From assembly GCF_030317035.1 (NCBI RefSeq), contig NZ_JASZYK010000004.1, positions 558,001-622,000 of the forward strand: a stretch of 64,000 nt of DNA, read 5' to 3'. Of this stretch, positions 61,200 through 64,000 are shown in pieces. A model generated the notes under the pieces. The model saw only the letters and a list, made by a program, of their open reading frames with translations, made no database searches and was not told the DNA's origin. The stretch's first letter is position 1; each line of letters begins with the position of its first letter. This DNA is from Variovorax sp. J22G73. GTDB taxonomy: Bacteria; Pseudomonadota; Gammaproteobacteria; Burkholderiales; Burkholderiaceae_C. Both the position numbers and the translations under genes were made by a program.

Positions 61200-61787
61200 A
61201 TGCGCGTGCTCGTCATTTACTGCCATCCGGTCGAAACCAGCTTCCATGCCGCCCTGCACCAGGAGGTGCTGGCGAACCTGCGCGCCGCCGGGCACGAGGT
61301 GGACGACTGCGACCTGTACGCCGAAGGCTTCAACCCGGTGCTCTCGCGCGAGGAACGCCTGGGCTACCACGAGGTGCCGGCCAACCAGATCCCGCTGAAG
61401 CCCTATATCGACCGCCTGCAATGGGCCGAGGGCATCGTGTTCTGCTTTCCGACCTGGTGCTTCGGCCTGCCGGCCATGCTCAAGGGCTACTTCGACCGGA
61501 TCTTCATGCCGGGCGTGGCCTTCGACATCAGCGACCCGGCCAACGTGAAGCCGATGCTCACGCACATCAAGCGCATCAGCGCCGTGGTCACCTACGGCCG
61601 GCCGCGCTGGGTGGCGATGTACATGGGCGACCCGCCGCGCAAGATCGTCACGCGCTACATGAAGCGGCTCACCGGCCAGGGCGCCAAGGTGGACTACCAC
61701 GCCCACTACCACATGAACGTGGCGACCGAGCCCCAGCTGAAGCGCTTCAAGGCGAAGGTCGGCAACGCGATGGCGCGCTTCGCATGA
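61200..61787 (+). CDS. NAD(P)H dehydrogenase, flavodoxin-2 fold
   Basis: A 195-residue flavoprotein. It opens VLVIYCHPVETSFHAALHQEVLANLRAAGHEVDDCDLYAEGFNPVLS, the flavodoxin_2 (NQO/KefF type) signature, and has the FMN-binding FCFPTWCFGLPAMLKGYFDRIF. It transfers electrons from NAD(P)H to quinones or ring compounds. It heads the operon under the sigma-54-type promoter and its stop overlaps the start of the next gene (ATGA). In a ring-catabolic operon it may reduce an intermediate. Confidence 0.9.
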   Translation: MRVLVIYCHPVETSFHAALHQEVLANLRAAGHEVDDCDLYAEGFNPVLSREERLGYHEVPANQIPLKPYIDRLQWAEGIVFCFPTWCFGLPAMLKGYFDRIFMPGVAFDISDPANVKPMLTHIKRISAVVTYGRPRWVAMYMGDPPRKIVTRYMKRLTGQGAKVDYHAHYHMNVATEPQLKRFKAKVGNAMARFA

Positions 61788-63079
61788 GCACCGCGCCGAC
61801 CCTGCTCGACAACGTGCGGCTGCCGCGCTGGCTGCTGCCGACCGACTGGCCGCAGCACGACGGCGTGCCGGTGCTGGCGCGCATCGCCATCGAAGCCGGC
61901 CGTGTGCAGGCGGTGCGCCCCGTGGCCGATGCCAACGGCAACCCCGCCACCGAAGGCAGCGCCGCCACCGCATGGAACCTGGCCGGCACGCTCGCCCTGC
62001 CCGGCTTCGTCGATGCCCACACGCACCTCGACAAGGCCTTCACGCTGCCGCGCATGAAACAGGTGCAGCCCGGTCTGCTCGGCGCCATCGACGCAATGCT
62101 GGCCGACCGCGTGCACTGGACGTCCGCCGACGTGCGCGAGCGTGCCGCGCGCGGCCTGCAGTGGGCCTGGGAATGCGGCACCACCCACGTGCGCACGCAC
62201 GTCGACTGGTGGGAGCCCGAGTCGCTGCCCATGGCCTGGCCCGTGATGGCCGAGCTGGCGCAGGAGTGGGCCGGCAAGGTGCGCCTGGAGCAGGTGAGCC
62301 TCATCAAGCTGCCGCTGTTCGAAGACGCGGCGCAGGCCCTGCGCCTGGCCCGGCAGGTGAAGGCCACCGGCCCGCACGCGCTGCTGGGCGGCTTCGTGCA
62401 CTCCACCAACTGGAGCGAGAACGCGCTGCGCAACCTGCTGGTGTCGGCGCAGGCCTGCGACCTGGACATCGACCTGCATGTGGACGAAGAGCTCAACGCC
62501 GCGGCGGTCGGCCTGCAGGCCACGGCGCGCATCCTGCGCGAGATCGGCTACGAAGGCCGCGTGGTCTGCGGCCACATCTGCGCGCTGTCGGCCCAGCCCG
62601 AGGCGCAGGCCTTCGCCACGCTCGACGCGGTGGCGCGCGCGCCCATCACCGTGGTGTCGCTGCCCGCCACCAACCTGCTGCTGCAGGACGCCGTCACCGG
62701 CCGCACGCCGCGCCAGCGCGGCATCACGCTGGTGAAGGAAGCGCGCGAGCGCGGCATTCCGCTGCTGTTCGCGAGCGACAACGTGCAAGACCCCTTCTGC
62801 CGGCTCGGCAGCTTCGACCCGGTCGAGGCGCTGGGCACGGCCGCGCTGGTGGCGCAGCTCGACGAGCCCTTCGACACCTGGTCGCAGGCGCTGTGCCGCG
62901 GCGACTGGCTGCGGCGCGAGCGCGCTCCTGCACAGCCCACGCTGGTCGGCGCCCCCGCCGACCTGGTGCTCTTCACCGACGCCGACCGCCACGGCTGGCC
63001 CTCGCGCACCGCGAACCGCGTGGTGCTGCGCGACGGCCGCGTGACGCGCGGCGACGCCACGCCCTTCCTCCCCCGGTAA
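61784..63079 (+). CDS. Amidohydrolase of the cytosine/creatinine deaminase group
   Basis: A 431-residue metal hydrolase. It has LPGFVDAHTHLDKAF (metal HxH), LDIDLHVDEELNAAAVG (HxDE with the catalytic Glu), VVCGHICALS (His) and LFASDNVQDPFCRLGSFDPVEALGTAAL (Asp), the set of E. coli cytosine deaminase (CodA). Related enzymes deaminate creatinine or N-isopropylammelide rings. It is coupled to the upstream reductase (ATGA overlap) and precedes a creatininase-family gene by 19 bp. A cyclic amidine such as cytosine, creatinine or a similar ring is the likely substrate. Confidence 0.88.
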   Translation: MSTAPTLLDNVRLPRWLLPTDWPQHDGVPVLARIAIEAGRVQAVRPVADANGNPATEGSAATAWNLAGTLALPGFVDAHTHLDKAFTLPRMKQVQPGLLGAIDAMLADRVHWTSADVRERAARGLQWAWECGTTHVRTHVDWWEPESLPMAWPVMAELAQEWAGKVRLEQVSLIKLPLFEDAAQALRLARQVKATGPHALLGGFVHSTNWSENALRNLLVSAQACDLDIDLHVDEELNAAAVGLQATARILREIGYEGRVVCGHICALSAQPEAQAFATLDAVARAPITVVSLPATNLLLQDAVTGRTPRQRGITLVKEARERGIPLLFASDNVQDPFCRLGSFDPVEALGTAALVAQLDEPFDTWSQALCRGDWLRRERAPAQPTLVGAPADLVLFTDADRHGWPSRTANRVVLRDGRVTRGDATPFLPR

Positions 63080-63098
63080 CGAACCCCAAGGACACCCC

Positions 63099-63962
63099 AT
63101 GCTCCACGGCTACATCCCGCCCCACCGCTTCCTGCCCTACCTGAGCTGGACCGAAATCGCCGCGCTGCCCGACCGCGAGAACACCGTCATCGTGCTGCCC
63201 TGCGGCGCCATCGAGCAGCACGGCCCGCACCTGCCGTGCTCGGTCGACAGCGTGATCAGCTCGGGCGTGATGGGCAAGGCGCTGGAAAAGCTGCCGGCCG
63301 ACGTGCGCGCCTTCGCGCTGCCGACCATCACCTATGGCAAGTCGGAAGAGCACCTGCACTTTCCGGGCACCATGACGCTCACCGGCACCACGCTGCTGTC
63401 GACCGTGATCGAGATCGGCGAGTCGGTCTACCGCTCGGGCTTTCGCAAGCTGCTGTTCGCCAACGGCCACGGCGGCCAGCCGCAGGTGCTGGAAATGGCG
63501 GCGCGCGAGCTGCGCCTGCGCCACGGCGACTTCGTGATCGTGCCGCACGGCGTGTCGCGCCTGCCGAGCGCGGCCAGCAAGCAGGTGAGCGAGCAGGAAA
63601 AGAAGCTCGCGATGCACGCCGGCCATTCCGAGACCGCGCTGATGCTCGCGCTGGCGCCCGAGACGGTGCACATGGAGCGCGCGGTGGCCAACTTTCCGCC
63701 GCCCTTCCCCATCAAGCTGCTGTCGGCCGACGGCCGCCCGGCCTGCGCCTGGACGGCGCGCGACTTCGGCCCCAGCGGCGTCATCGGCGACCCAACCACC
63801 GCCACGCGCGAACAGGGCGAGGCCATCCTGGACACGCTGTCCGACAGCTGGGTGCAGGCGCTGACCGAGCTCCACGCGCTGCGCTGGGTCGTGCGCGAGG
63901 AAGCCACCTGGGAGCGCGGCCACCAGCAGGGTTTCATCCAGCAGAGCTTCACGCCGGCCTGA
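63099..63962 (+). CDS. Creatininase-family amidohydrolase
   Basis: A 287-residue enzyme of the creatinine amidohydrolase fold. It has CGAIEQHGPHLPCSVDS (metal EQHGxHLP), LFANGHGGQPQVLE (conserved NGHGG), and HAGHSETALMLAL (metal HAGxxETS type). Length fits the family (250-290). Members open small lactam rings such as creatinine; others act in riboflavin-like or mycofactocin synthesis. The operon partners (deaminase and flavin reductase) favour a ring-opening catabolic step. The operon may go on past the window, which ends 38 bp after the stop. Confidence 0.87.
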   Translation: MLHGYIPPHRFLPYLSWTEIAALPDRENTVIVLPCGAIEQHGPHLPCSVDSVISSGVMGKALEKLPADVRAFALPTITYGKSEEHLHFPGTMTLTGTTLLSTVIEIGESVYRSGFRKLLFANGHGGQPQVLEMAARELRLRHGDFVIVPHGVSRLPSAASKQVSEQEKKLAMHAGHSETALMLALAPETVHMERAVANFPPPFPIKLLSADGRPACAWTARDFGPSGVIGDPTTATREQGEAILDTLSDSWVQALTELHALRWVVREEATWERGHQQGFIQQSFTPA

Positions 63963-64000
63963 CCTGAACCGGCCGCGCCTGCTTCTTGCATCGGCCCCTT

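Overview
The window looks like chromosomal DNA of a high-GC betaproteobacterium of the family Comamonadaceae, most likely Variovorax or a close relative. This is inferred from codon use, from two Bug-type (tripartite tricarboxylate) solute receptors without transporter partners, from a double-length UvrA, from a long leucine-catabolism operon and from GC-rich palindromic intergenic repeats. No phage, integrase, transposase, CRISPR array, rRNA or tRNA was seen. Nearly all of the sequence is ordinary, tightly packed genes.

Layout. 1-11.3 kb: the 5' part of a Fic protein with a palindrome in its leader, a Bug receptor, an acetylpolyamine-deacetylase-like enzyme paired with ornithine cyclodeaminase, a tandem UvrA that carries an in-frame copy of an intergenic palindromic repeat, and an amino-acid-type ABC binding protein. 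11.3-16 kb: a small membrane peptide, an MHS-type MFS carrier, a DsbA-fold isomerase, a DUF1289 protein, a YbaK deacylase and a LysE exporter. 16-22 kb: HMG-CoA lyase, then an IclR-cupin-Bug-CaiB-acyl-CoA dehydrogenase operon for an unknown acid. 22-33 kb: GhrA, a small EthD-like protein, a DUF4349 lipoprotein, then the leucine/isovalerate operon read leftward (isovaleryl-CoA dehydrogenase, acyl-CoA synthetase, MCC beta, methylglutaconyl-CoA hydratase, SMI1/KNR4, DUF4126, MCC alpha) with a divergent AraC-type regulator. 34-41 kb: thioredoxin-like, HAD, SDR, a pseudouridine synthase coupled to a leucine-rich-repeat protein kinase, an MBL hydrolase divergent from a MerR regulator, and carbonic anhydrase. 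41-49.5 kb: AceK, thiolase, M20 peptidase, acyl-CoA dehydrogenase, YchJ, and a TPP riboswitch with thiC. 49.5-58.6 kb: M48-like metallopeptidase, PlsC, GmhB, GlyS, a YdjM-like protein, GlyQ, and a divergent lipid kinase, phosphoesterase and PAP2 set. 58.6-64 kb: asparaginase, a RutR-like TetR, and a sigma-54-type promoter driving a flavodoxin-fold reductase, a cytosine/creatinine-deaminase-like amidohydrolase and a creatininase-family enzyme.

The strongest new signal is regulatory. The same pair of 13-bp direct repeats (GCAAnnnGCGCCA, 21 bp start to start) lies about 90 bp upstream of both isovaleryl-CoA dehydrogenase and the separate HMG-CoA lyase, and the first of these sits in front of the divergent AraC-family gene. 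This suggests an AraC-controlled leucine regulon that joins the first and last steps of the pathway. A second signal is a good sigma-54 -24/-12 element followed by a TetR-type inverted repeat before the deaminase/creatininase operon. Others are the palindromic repeat translated inside UvrA, and a GmhB whose catalytic DxD motif reads DxN.
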